Shown here: positions 45,880 through 57,471 of the stretch, one piece after another | Position numbering within the stretch: position 1 is the stretch's first letter | Layout of the letters: every line of letters begins with the position of its first letter | Assembly (NCBI GenBank): GCA_020740775.1 | Contig: JAHEWK010000007.1 | Span: 1,178,001 to 1,242,000, forward strand | Length of the DNA stretch: 64,000 bases | Direction: 5' to 3' | Source of the DNA: Ilyonectria destructans | Lineage: Eukaryota; Ascomycota; Sordariomycetes; Hypocreales; Nectriaceae | Translations under genes and position numbers: made by a program | Notes under the pieces: generated by a model | Seen by the model: the letters and a program-made list of their open reading frames with translations, nothing else | Told to the model about the DNA's origin: nothing | The model's database searches: none

Positions 45880-46547
45880 TGGCCAAACCACGGGAGATTG
45901 GTGCATAGGAATTCTTCCCTGTCTCCGAGATGTTTCATAACATGCGAACGTTCATGCTCTTTTGATACCACTACCGTTTCCTTACCGTCACAATTCAATC
46001 GGAAGAGCTTCAAGAATCTGGAACCTCTCATCCGGTCCCAGGCGCCTATATATACGTGAATGGTCCTTCGACGGCCTTGCAAGTTTTTCTGCAGTCCAAT
46101 AGGCAATCAAACTGTAATGCACGGGCGTACGAGACTGGCTAGCGGAGCACATGGGTGTGACCATGATTTTCATGTTGATAACAAAATGGCTGCGCTAAGA
46201 TCCTCCCGCTACGCCCCCATCTCATCTCATCTTACAACAGACTTTTCAGGGTTTCACGCAGAGCCACCGCACACCCGTGGGGTGCGGTAAATTGCCCTAC
46301 ATATTATGCAAGAAATATTACGTGATGGCAATTTCAGGCTACAGCTATGGGAAAGTCATGTGCGAAAGATGCGAGAATATCAATATTGACAGGTACGTAT
46401 CTATTATGTTCAAATACCCAACATGACGCTGGGGGATAAATAAAACTATGATAACATTGGCTGGCATTAGGTCAATAGGTGGACGTCTATGTACGTATTG
46501 CGCCTAGAAGCGAATAGTAACGAGTGTGATCATGCATGCCATGAATT
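45880..46547. other. Convergent intergenic region
   Basis: No gene is seen. It probably contains the 3' ends of the two flanking genes. Confidence 0.4.
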
Positions 46548-48701
46548 TTAAACGCGGCACAGGCGGCCGTTCTGGGTGGGAACACCATCGACCTGGCCGG
46601 TGACGTACCACTCGTCGCTGCCAACACCCTGGAGGGCGTAGAAGAGATCGGTGGGATCGACCTGGTTCTTGATGGAGAGCAGGCGAGCATACTTGTCAGT
46701 GCCGTAGAAGGACTGCTTGAAGTTGGGCTCGGTGACATCACACTCGGAAGCGTAGGCGCCGCTGCCGGGGGTGGCATCGCGCCACGGCTGCATCCAGTCG
46801 TTGGTCAGGAGCTTGCTCTTCTGAGAGATGACATCCCACGAGCTGCCAACGTCCCAGCTGATGACGGAGATGGCGAACATGGCAGCGTTGCGCCACGCGG
46901 GGTTGACAGCATTGTCAGGGTAGGGACCAGGGCCACCGGTGATGCCGAAGGCAATGATGTTACCGCCCTTGTCAGAGAGACCCTTGAAGGCGCTGAAGGA
47001 AGTCTCGAACTTGGCGGGATCGGTAAGGGTGTCCTTGGGGAACAGACGACCGGCAGTCTTGGAGGTGGTACCGCCGACAAGCTCACGGGGGAAACCAGCC
47101 TTCCAGGCAGGGTAGTAGCTGGCATGCTCAGACTCGGTGACAGAAAAGGTGATGCCGAGGCTGGACCAAGTGTCAAAGAGAGGCTGGGTGAGAGTGTGCA
47201 GCTCAGCAAGGGTGTGGCCAGGCGCGAACCAAGGAACCATGGAGAAGGTCAGGGTATCGGGGCCGGTGTGCCAGATGTTGAAGTACTCGTAGTTGCCAGC
47301 GGCGTTGAAGGTAGGGATGAGCTTCATGAAGGCCTTGACGGCAAGCCAGAAAGTAGCGTAGGACACGGAAGAGCTGGTGCTGAAGTTGAAGCTCATGACA
47401 GCAGTCTTGAGCTTGGGGTAGGCCTTGACGGTGTACGAGGTGACGACACCGTAGGTGCTGCCGCCTCCACCGCGAAGGGCCCAGAAGAGGTCAGTGTTCT
47501 GGGTGCCGCTGCAGCTGATGAAGCGACCATCAGCGGTAACAACCTCGAGGCTCAGGATCTGCAACGGTTCAGGTGGTTAGAAGACTGTGGAGTAAAGCAT
47601 CAAGAGGAGAAAGACTTACCTGATCGGCACCCATGCCGTACAGGGGAGACAGAGGAGAGTGGCCACCACCAGCAAGGTAACCACCGGCATATCCAACACT
47701 CATACCCTCACCACCGACAACGGTGACACCGTTGTTCTCAGCAGCCTGGTAGACCTCCTGGCCAATGACACCGGCTCCGACCTTGATGGCAGCACCGGAG
47801 TAAGAGCCGATCTTGATGGACTTGTAGTAGTTGATGCTCTTGAAGCGCTGGGTCCAGATGGACAGAGCGCCAGCACCGACGGAGCGACCATTGAAGTCGT
47901 GGCCGGTGTTCTTGACAACAAGACGCAGGTTCAGCGCACGGGCAAAGTTGACGGCGAGCTGGATATGGGCCACGTTCTTGGCGTCGACCACATAGGAGGG
48001 GAATCCGCCCAGGGTGCAGGTACCAGCGGGATCCTCGGAGGGCTGGCAGGTCAGACCCTGGTACAGGGGCGACATGGACGAGGTAGGGTCCGCAATGCTA
48101 TGGGCTGCGTTAGCTGCAGGTCTAGATCGGAGCGAGAGGGTGTGGGGATCTGGCTTACTGCAGCGAGGAGTTGGTGAACTGGTTGATGACGAAGCTGCAT
48201 CGGGTAGCGTCGTAAACGCCAAAGTCATCGTAGCAGGCAGCGCCAATGGGGACCGTCTTGATGAGAGAGCCGCCGGTGACGAGGTTCAGAACCTGCCAGA
48301 TGATCTGGTTGGGCCAGAGGAAGTCGCCGGGGAAGGTCTTGCAGTTGGGCAGACTCCTGGCGGCTCGCTTCCGGCTGGCCTCGCCATCGTCAAAGTACAG
48401 GAGAGTGACGTTGGTGAGCTCGAGATCGGTCAAGTTGGCCAAGACATCGGTGGTCAGCTGGATCTTCTCCTCGGGAAGGTAGTTTCCAGCGACGACCTCA
48501 GCCGCCTCGTCAACGTTGTCCTCGGTGGCGTCTAATCAGAGTCAGTATTTTCAGCCCACTGCAACCCCTCTCGGAAGCAATCCGGGGCACGCGAGACGAC
48601 TTACCAATCTCTTCACCGTCGACAACGATAGTCTGTGCCACCACGTGGGAAGCGCAGAGAGCGACGAGACCCCCGACTAGGAGGCGTCGGTTGAGCTGCA
48701 T
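46548..48701 (-). CDS. Secreted FAD-linked oxidase with BBE domain
   Basis: A protein of 652 residues in four exons: 48701-48605, 48531-48159, 48097-47620 and 47558-46548. A signal peptide ([22 protein letters not shown]) leads. The FAD-binding PCMH-type domain shows [20 protein letters not shown] (the His is a candidate for covalent flavin attachment), [18 protein letters not shown], and [32 protein letters not shown] (in the window as two halves across an intron). The C-terminal BBE motif is [23 protein letters not shown]. This is the VAO/oligosaccharide-oxidase-like fold, whose members oxidise sugars, alcohols or metabolite intermediates and release hydrogen peroxide. Being secreted and standing alone, it could act on plant-derived substrates; that is inference. 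Confidence 0.92.
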
Positions 48702-51383
48702 CTTGGCAGAATGGGTATGAAACACCGACTGATGGCTTTGCGGCGGACACGAGGAACCTTTGGCAACCTTCTGGCTGAATCGGTCAAGATCGACAACCGG
48801 CCGGGAGGATCAGGGTACGAGACAGGAACAGGCGTGAAAGAGCGTGATAGGATCCGAGAAGCAAGAGAGGCAAGAGGCTTGGTGTCGGGCGTATATAACT
48901 TCCACGTGAGCCCCCCGTCAAAGAATGGGACCCAGCTGCAAGCTCAAATTGACGGCCAGTTGATTCATGCGAAGGCCGCTTCCTTCGATAGTTCCGGAAG
49001 CCAGGGCAGGTTGGATGCAAGTTGGTCCGTCTAGGCAGCTCTGGGCACAGCATTGCGGTGGGGGAGATGGGCATCTCACTGCCTCATCCCGTCTTGGGCC
49101 ACGTTGACGACCACGTTCGGGCTAGAGGTATTGGACTCTTGCCGTTTCCTTGCCTTCGCTGGTCTCCACATATGCCGCATCTGGGAAACTCTTGCGACGA
49201 CGGCTCGTCACGATCCATGTCCCTCGCTTTCGGGTTCTGGGTCAGGGGGATGACTCGCCTGCTTACAGATCAGGCAAGATCGGCAACCGCGTGTGAGTCG
49301 GCCTGTCCTACCACCAGCGTTCCATGCACCCGTTTAGGGTACAATACCCAGTGCAAGTTCATCCTGTCTCCGGAGGCGTAACCCAGTTTCCGGTACACAG
49401 CAGCAGGCATCGGCCGTCCTCTAGCGGTAAGCTTATGATGTAGCGTGGGGTGGCGTCGACATCGCTTAAGCCGCTACCTGGCCCTGGCAGACTGTGAGGA
49501 TGTTCCTGGCTGAGTCTCGGGCTGTTAGTGGCCCGGATCGCCGAGTACCGGGATGTGAGCCGTGTGGGTAATAAGTCAGGGGTTTCGACTACCACGTAGT
49601 GCCATGCGAGGCTCTCTTAGCAGGCCAAGTGCGCTGCAGAAGCACCTGACTAGCAGAATGTTAGTCGTTGATGCATACTAAATACTATAGATATTACGAG
49701 TCCTTAAGTCCCCGGGCTAAATCCCCTGGTGGCGCCATTGTTTGCGGATCCGGGGCGTTCCAGAATGGCCAACAAGGGCACTTGTGGATCCTCCCCTCGT
49801 CTGCATGGGAATGGGAATAATTTCCCATGTCCTGGCAAATGCCGCACCCTAGCACAATTAACTACCGGCCGCTGGGGAGCCGTCCTTGTCTGTTCGGCGG
49901 GCCTACAAGCCGTAGTGCGGGGAGAGAGAGGACCTGAGGACCCTTCCTGACCCTCTATTACCCTCGGCGACCCTCTGTTACCCTTCATTATCCTCGCAGA
50001 CCCTCTCTGATCTCTTATCCTCGCTGATCTTCTCTGGCCCTCGCTGATCTTCTCTGACCCTCGCTGTGCGGGGGATCAGATCTGGCTTGTCAATGTCAGA
50101 CATCTTCACAGATTTCTTCATGCAGGCACGATTCGTTACCTAGATTGATATATGACGGTGACCATCCCAGTGAGAATTTAGCCCCCTTCGTCATCTTACC
50201 GTTCGCCGCGATACCACGCGACAAAACTCTCCTGTGCCCGCCCGGCGAACTCGGTTGGCGACCCTTGCCCCTGAACGCACCTCAATCAGGCGCCGTTGCT
50301 GCTGGCAGTCTAGCCGAGCAACGCACTGCTTGCGACGCTCGGTGGCTTGCAAGGTTTGGCTGTCCAAAACCGCTCGTCTGCGCCGTGAGGCGAAAGTTTG
50401 TCGGGCTTCGTTCTGTTCAAAGGCCTACTCGAACCAACCGCCACCACGCCAAAGGCCTGGCCAAGCAGCTAGCGGCGTCGACTAACGCACAGACTGGACT
50501 GTCTGAGTGGCCCGGGAGGCCGGAAGACGAGTCCAAGACGGCCGCCGGCTTTCTCATCCTTGCAGTAGCCCAGGTCTAGCGCCGGGGAGCGGATGTTCAC
50601 GGCCTCGCGCCGGGGAAACTGGTTGCATTCGATTGCGTTCTGCAATCTCGGGCAACATGCTCGCCTCAAATCTGGGTACGGGACGCATGAGATAGCGTGC
50701 CTTGGCCCTCCTCATTCTTGATTCCTTTCTGGCCCTCCCCCGCGCGGAGCGCGCAGCGAAGCCAGTCTGTTCGCCTTCCCGTTGCGGCTGAGGGGGGGAC
50801 CCAGAAGCCAAAACCGCGGAAACTCCAGCGAGACACGACCATGGCTTGTCTTGTGGCGGCCACCAGCTGCGCGGCCCTCATCCGCTAGAAGCAGCTAGGG
50901 AAGACCGGGCTGGGCTCGACTGGAAACCCGGGGCGCTGGGCCTGAGCAGCGAGGTCTCGCCTTTGGGTCTGACGCAGCAATTGTCGTGGTGTGTGGTATC
51001 GTCGAGTTCATATACGGAGTAGTTCAGACTCGCCTGCTAGCGAAGATGCTAAGATGACACACGCACACTACCGATAATCCCAAGGATCCGGTTCGTCGTA
51101 ATAGTTCATCGACGACGCACAGTCGCACACTCTCTCGCGCGTGCAACCTAGGTATATAGCATTTGCACGGCCCACCCCAGGCTTGGCTACGAGGCGTGCA
51201 CATCTTCTGGAAAAAAGGCTGCGGGTTAAGACACACGACACCTCCCGTGTTCTGTTCCAAGGTTTTCTCCGGGTGCTGGGCTGGTGATTTACTCTCCGAC
51301 GACTGTCGCGTCACCCCTTCGGGCACTTCCTCCCAACTGTGTCCTCCTCGAGGCCTCGCCATTCCTTTGTAGAATCTTCCGCC
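48702..51383. other. Long GC-rich intergenic region
   Basis: No gene is supported across 2.7 kb. A 144-codon plus-strand frame at 50145-50579 and its neighbours have no family resemblance and overlap in several frames. A pyrimidine-rich repeat at 49936-50066 is listed separately. Confidence 0.45.
49936..50066 (+). repeat. Pyrimidine-rich tandem repeat
   Basis: The stretch is made of variants of YCTGACCCTCNNTTA and TCGCTGATCTTCTCTGRCCC; the latter 20-nt unit occurs in tandem at 50021-50040 and 50041-50060, with a partial third copy. The other strand is purine-rich, so triplex formation or a nucleosome-poor promoter tract is possible. Confidence 0.7.
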
Positions 51384-52908
51384 ATGCTGCAGAGAGACGA
51401 GATCCACGCCATGGGCATGGGCGTCGCGATGGTAGACACGGGCATCAAACCCCGCTACATCCCCGTCACTGAACTGCCGACCACGTCGATGCAGCAGGGC
51501 GCCATCGCCATCATCTTCCTGATGACTTTTCTGGCATTTGCCATCTGGGCCGTCCGCGTCTACTCGCGTGTGACGACGAAGCAGTTTGGAATTGGTACGT
51601 GCCTGACTCTCTCCCGACGATCAGTCCTGCTTTGGACCTGGTCATCACAGGGAATGTCCTTCGACTAACCTCGCGTGTGCTATCTAGATGACTGGCTTGT
51701 TACCGGCGCAATGGTTCGTTAAGGTTCTGTCATGTTGATTGTCGGAACGTGCACTGATCAAGGTTCGTCCCTACTTTAGGCTTTTTCGTTGGCGTTGGTT
51801 GGTCCCAACTACATGTGTGAGTACAGCAACACAACCAACCCCATCCATGTCTCTAACAGCTCGCTTGCAGTCTTCAAATACGACTACGTCGGCTTCCGTA
51901 CCAAGTTGCTGCCCGACACATACGACCTAGAGCCCGTGTTGTTCTGGAACTGGATTATGCAGGTCCTCTACAACCCGATCCTCGCTTTGGTCAAGTCGTC
52001 AATCCTCATCTTCCTGCTTCGGCTAGGAGGCCATCGCCGAAGCATCCGATGGGCAGTGTACGCGCTCAACGCGTTCAACATTGCGCTCGGTGTTGCCATC
52101 TTCCTCACAGTCATCTTCCAGACCATCCCCATCAACGCGTACTGGGATCTCAAAATTGAGAAGAAGAGACAGATCGACGGTCCCATGTTCTACATATCGT
52201 CGGCCATCGTCACCATCGTCACCGACGTTCTCGTCCTCGTGATTCCCTTCTGGGTTTTCCTAGGGCTGCGAATGCGCCTCGCCGCCAAGGTCGGCTTGAT
52301 GGTGGTGTTCCTCATGGGTGGAGTGTAAGTTGTGCCAACCTGCAGTCCATGATATTGTGCTAACATGGTGAATACAGTGTCACCGTTGTTGCTATTGTCC
52401 GTGTCAACGAACTCCGCAAGAAATTCTACGACCTCAACCCCAACTACGACTCGAGACACACACTCGGAGACACATATAGTAGTATTGAAGTCAACCTAGC
52501 CATCATCGCCTCGTGCGGTCCCGCACTCCGCCCCTTGTTCCGCAGAATGTTCCCTGGTCTGTTCTCCAACAAGAGCAGCAACGACAGAGACTACAACACG
52601 CCAAGCAACTATGGCACCGGCACTGCCAGACGACACACGAATATCACTGGAAACTTCCCTCTCAAGGAAATCAACGGTGGCAAGACACATACGGAGATCC
52701 GTGGCCATTCACCGAATGAGAGTGAGGAGGAGATTATGACATACAACGGTATCATCCGGAGTACAACTGTAAGGATTCCGTCTGACATCAAGTGTTGTAT
52801 CTGCCTGCTAACCATGAATAGGTCAACATCAAGTACGACGAAGCGACGTTGGAAGGTGGGGACTCCACCCCAGACTTTGATGAGCCTGTAAAGCCCCGGC
52901 ACACATAA
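51384..52908 (+). CDS. Pth11-like rhodopsin-domain receptor
   Basis: A protein of 401 residues in six exons: 51384-51594, 51688-51713, 51780-51816, 51871-52324, 52378-52768 and 52822-52908. Seven hydrophobic segments match the fungal rhodopsin-domain family: AIAIIFLMTFLAFAIWAVRVYSR, a DDWLVTGAM segment, LFWNWIMQVLYNPILALVKSSILIFLLRL, ALNAFNIALGVAIFLTVIFQ, ISSAIVTIVTDVLVLVIPFWV, MVVFLMGGVVTVVAIVRV and IEVNLAIIASCGPALRPLFR. The tail is hydrophilic. Members act as plasma-membrane sensors in fungi; ligands are unknown. The 54-nt segment 51817-51870 has good splice borders but is also open in frame, so retention would add 18 residues. Confidence 0.88.
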
Positions 52909-54233
52909 TCAACACTATATACCATTAGAGCGAACATTCGTTGGGATTTTTTTTTTTTTTTAAATTAAGATGTACGGAGCGTGTCAGGGGTAGTTGTCCC
53001 CACATCGATCGATCTCATCTTACTTCGATGATCGAGCTTGGCTGCATTACAGCAACATGGGATGACAATGATTGTAAATTATGACGAGTAAAATAGTTGG
53101 GGATACCTGTCAATGGATATGACGATATTTAATAATAATTTTTCCGCATACAATGAACGTCGTTGGTTATCTGTGGAACCCCATGTTTCAGGTGGAGTGT
53201 TTCCTCTTGGGCGGGCCGTCTCCTAGCTCTAATTCCACGATTAAGCATGTATTCAACCCTCAACGCAATCTCAGCTGAATGAATATCTTTCCATTCTGAG
53301 CCATATGCTTAATTACTAGTGCCCGTCATATAGTTGCACAGTCGAGCTTGTTGAATAACTCCACATGATGGCAAGCGCAGATCGCAGACTAGCAACACCA
53401 CATCGCATGAAGCGCAGTCAACAAATACTCAAACATAATAGAGAAAAATATCCACCGGCTTTTGTAGAATAGGAATATCCGACGATAGCTAAGCTCTCTA
53501 GTAGAGCACTCCACTTTCAGCAGTTTGCAGCTTTCTTTTCCTAACCCATAGTATAGGGTATTTCTGTTCGTGCACATGCACATTGCTCAGTACTGCTCCC
53601 CAAGACAGTTAAGAATAATGCACCTAATGAGCAGTTTGGGGAATGACATTGGAGAAGACCAATTCTTAGTGTTTGTTTCTCTCAATAGTATTTCTTCTTC
53701 TTTATTTATCAGGTTAAATAGAGTACTGGCTTCTGGAGTCCTAGCCTAAGAACTTCAACTGTGCGCACACCAGGTACATTGGTTCAGCTTAGGCTTGGGT
53801 AAAATAATTTGTGCCTGTGTGCGGGTAGCAATATGTACGTATATGAATAACCGCTCTTGATATATGTTTCTAATCGGACTCCAGAGTGTTTTGGGACTGG
53901 GTTGCTTATCGTGACTATTGTGGTGTTGATAGCTATTTAAGCTTATCTGAGTAGACGAATGAGTGTACCTTAAATCTATTTAACCTGCATGTTCTGGATG
54001 CACCCACCTGGGTTTAGTTAAATACACCTGAAAATATACTCAACCTCCATTAATACCTTTGACTATGTTTTCCAACCCATCTGGACCCTCAACACCAATC
54101 GATGCATTTCTTCCTCCCTTCCGAGACCAGCTCTAGGGTAAGCTGTACAGTATGTCTTGGCACATCTCAGCCCTGGCTCGCTTAAAGGTCGGTATCTAGA
54201 GTGTCTGGAGTAACTGGGGGCGTCATGTGGCCG
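52909..54233. other. AT-rich intergenic region
   Basis: No gene is visible. A run of 18 T begins near 52948, just after the preceding gene, probably in its 3' region. The rest is AT-rich with scattered short frames. Confidence 0.45.
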
Positions 54234-54386
54234 GATAAGGCTTAATCAAGACACGAAAGCTTTATCTCTTGGCAACTCAGACCTCCCCGGCCTAGGGCGC
54301 AGCAGCGAATCTAGGGATAGCAACTGATAAGCGGCGTAGGCCAGTCCTAGGCCGCCATTCGTAGATTGGGTGTCTGATGCTTATCT
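54234..54386. promoter_or_regulatory. GATA-factor sites upstream of the ammonium transporter
   Basis: AGATAA on the minus strand (54262-54267 and 54381-54386) and TGATAA on the plus strand (54325-54330) each fit HGATAR, the consensus of the nitrogen regulator AreA/NIT2. A GATAAG core also lies at 54234-54239. They sit 350-500 bp before the transporter start, as expected for nitrogen-catabolite control. Confidence 0.5.
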
Positions 54387-54734
54387 CGACTCCTGTTTCC
54401 ACGTCGACACCGCGCTCCGGGCTCCGCAACTCATCGCCATTATTGGGCATTATTGGGCTGCGGGGCGTTTTTAGAGGAGCCGCCAAGACATGTGTCGTCG
54501 TAAGGGGAGTTGGGGGAGCTCGCGGAGGCCGTGGACGCTCGAGGCGAGGCCAGGTATAAGTATCCGCCTCCATGCTTCGCCTTTGCTTGTTTCCGTCTGA
54601 CAGCTTAAGTGGAATCGTTGCAAGTGGACTCTCCAGATCTTCTCGGTCGACTAGACCCTCGAGCTAATTGCACGTGGCGAGGCTGAATACAGCACCTCAG
54701 CAAGACAAGACATATTCCACCACAGCCAAGCACC

Positions 54735-56415
54735 ATGTCCGAGATCACACCCGTCACTGAGTGGCCCGACTATGCCGTCGACCCTCAGGGCGGCAATCCC
54801 ATCACCCAGGATCTCAATGCCCCCTACGACAAGGTATGTGATGGTCGCGCTCACGATGTGAATACAGCTGACATCAAACAAGGGCGACCTCTGCTGGCTG
54901 CTAGTATGCACTATCCTGTGTTGGCAGATCACTCCGGCCATCGGCTTCCTGTATGCCGGTATGCATCGTCGCAAGTCTGCCATGACCATGATCCTGCAGT
55001 CGCTGTTCTGCGCCTGCGCGTGTGGCATCCAGTTCTGGGTGTACGGCTATTCCCTCTACCAGTCCCGAACCACCAACCCGATTTTGGGCGATCTCTCCCT
55101 GGCTGGGTTGCACAACGTCCTCGCCTCCCCGTCGCTCGCCAACACGGACATTCCGGACATCCTCTGTACGTCGGCATCTCCGGGGACGCACAGACACACT
55201 CATTCGCATGGCTAACAATGATTCGTGTAGATGCTGCCTTTGGCTTCACCTTCGTCACTGCGACCGCCATGATCTTGGCCGGAGCCATGCTGGAGCGTGG
55301 CAGACTCTGGCCTAGCATGGTGTTCCTCCTCTGCTGGACCACCTTTGTGTACTACATGTGAGTCGCGTCCATCTCACACCTGAGGCACGCATGCTGACCA
55401 TCCATCACAGTCTCGCCTACTGGGAGTGGAACCCCAGCGGCTGGCTGTACAAGCTCGGCCTCTACGACTTTGCAGGCTCGGGTCCCGTCCACATTGCCAG
55501 TGGCTTCGGCGCCCTCGCCTGGTCCTTCATGCTGGGTCCCCGCCTCACCGACAAGGCCGCTGAGGCTAAGAAGGGCGTGCACTACAAGCCGCACAACCCT
55601 CTGCTCATGTGCATCGGCACTGTCTTCATCTGGTTCGGATGGTTCGCCTTTAATGGCGCTAGCACGGCTAACCTGAGCCTGCGATCCATCTACGTCGTCG
55701 TCAACACCAACTTTGCGGCATGTGGTGGCGGCATTGGCTGGGTCCTTCTTGATTACATTTACACCAAGAAGTTCAGCTTGGTGGGCTTCTGCTCGGGCAT
55801 CATCTCCGGTCTGGTCGGAATCACACCGGCTGCAGGTTTCGGTAAGCACTTCTCTGGTGTGACTCGGCGATTAGCCATTTATTGACTTTGGCATGTATAG
55901 TGGTAGTTGAGTGTTCTGCGCTCATCGGGTTTCTGACATCTATTGTCTGCTTCTACGCCGCCCGGTACAAGCACCTCCTCTCCGTCGACGACGGCCTCGA
56001 CATCTTCGCCATCCACGGAGTCGGCGGCTACTTCGGCGACATCCTGACGGGTCTCTTCGCTGCGCAATTCGTGCCCGCTCTCGACGGCGTCAGTGGCGAC
56101 TCGTACGCAGGAGGCTGGTGGAACCACAACTGGCGTCAGCTTGGACTCCAGCTCGCGGGTGCCACGACATGCGCCGTGTGGTCGTTTGTCATCTCGTGCA
56201 TCCTGCTGTTCGTCATCAACAGGATTCCCGGCCTGCACATCCGCGCCAGCGAGGAGAGTGAGGTCCTCGGACTGGACTTTGCGTATCTGTCGGAGATGGA
56301 CTGGGAGGATGGGCTCATGAGTGATCAGAGCATGACGATGACCGAGGGCGTTCGCGGGTCTGGCTCCCTCAAGGGTGCTACACCACCTGTGGTTGAGGAG
56401 ACCAAGAAGGATTAA
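54735..56415 (+). CDS. Ammonium transporter (Mep/Amt family)
   Basis: A protein of 484 residues in five exons: 54735-54833, 54883-55165, 55231-55357, 55411-55841 and 55901-56415. The hydrophobic core has eleven traceable helices. Family landmarks are AIGFLYAGMHRRKSA after helix 1, MILAGAMLERGRL, LYDFAGSGPVHIASGFGAL (substrate-binding Asp and first pore His) and DIFAIHGVGGYFGDILTGLFA (second pore His). The twin-histidine pair is therefore intact; yeast Mep1 and Mep3 have Glu at the first site. Several blocks differ from the usual fungal Mep wording (LYAGM in place of FYSGL, for instance), so this may be a divergent subfamily. The C-terminal tail has about 65 residues. It should import ammonium at the plasma membrane; GATA sites upstream suggest induction under nitrogen limitation. 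Confidence 0.93.
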
Positions 56416-57471
56416 GTGCGTTGATAATTTGAGAGCCAAGGGAGGCCATTGCTTGTTTACTGATACTCTAGAGGTTTGTTTTGCTGCTACGTATTCTAGC
56501 GCGGCATTGCCTGAAACAGGGCGTCTGAGAGACAATTATAATTATATCCTGATCTACAATCAATTCCATTCTCAAATGCATCAGCGATGATTCAAATTTC
56601 ATGTCTAGTAGTCCAATATGTGAATAGTCGTGGATGAGGCCTCCTCGCGTGGTAGCAGGATACTCCAACCTCAGGGATGACAGCTCGTGGCACAACAAGC
56701 TAGTTTTAGCTACAGAACGAAACCGGGATCCACCGAGCGCGGGATAGTCGATGTATTCCAGCCCCAGGACTAATAAGTTGCTCTAACAGCGTCGCATCCT
56801 CGAGATTCCCCTGGTCGGGCCGCGCTGTCAGCTTAGGCTCCGCGGCCTGGCAGTCATCTTCCCTGGATGGATGGAATCCCGCCTGGAACGCCCACGCATC
56901 ACCGGCAACTCCGTCATCTTCACAGGCTATCCGAGGCTTCCACCCCCTTATCCCTTGTCCTCATACGAGTTGTTATCACTGCTTCCCCGAAGTGGGGGTG
57001 CTGCGACCCTCAAAGATTATCTGGATCCGGCTAGCGCACGCTGTTCGCGACGCAGGCTTGCAACCACGGGGACAATCTCGTGGCGCATCTTTATCTTCCA
57101 CACGGCCAATGAGCATCATCAAGATTTGCTGTTCTGAGGTCATGTTTGGTACATCTTCCCCGCGTTTCGTCTTCCCCTAACCGGATCAAGCAACCTTTTC
57201 CTAACCCTGACGCTCCCGTGCCCCTCTTATCCTAACATGTCCACTTCTGGTCTTGATAGACGGGTCGCGCTGTAGATTGGCCAGTAATCGCGGCACCAGG
57301 TAGCCGTCCATCAATTCCTATCTCCTGTGGTTGGCTCGCTCAAGTAATGAAGACAGTATGCATAAAAAAGCTAGTTGCTGTCATCTCATGCGATTACGTT
57401 CCAGGAACCCATTCGCCTTATCTCTCCGCCTGCCATAGAGCACAAACCACCCTAGACCAGCCTCAACCGCC
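56416..57471. other. Intergenic region
   Basis: No gene is seen. Short frames at 56871-57180 overlap and lack features. Confidence 0.4.

Noticed and set aside
49408..49480. A tRNA-like segment with CCTCTAGCGGTAAGC
   Set aside because: No T-arm with GTTCRA and no closing acceptor stem can be drawn.
50145..50579. A 144-codon plus-strand frame in the GC-rich desert
   Set aside because: Long frames are expected by chance in GC-rich DNA; three other frames are open over the same bases.
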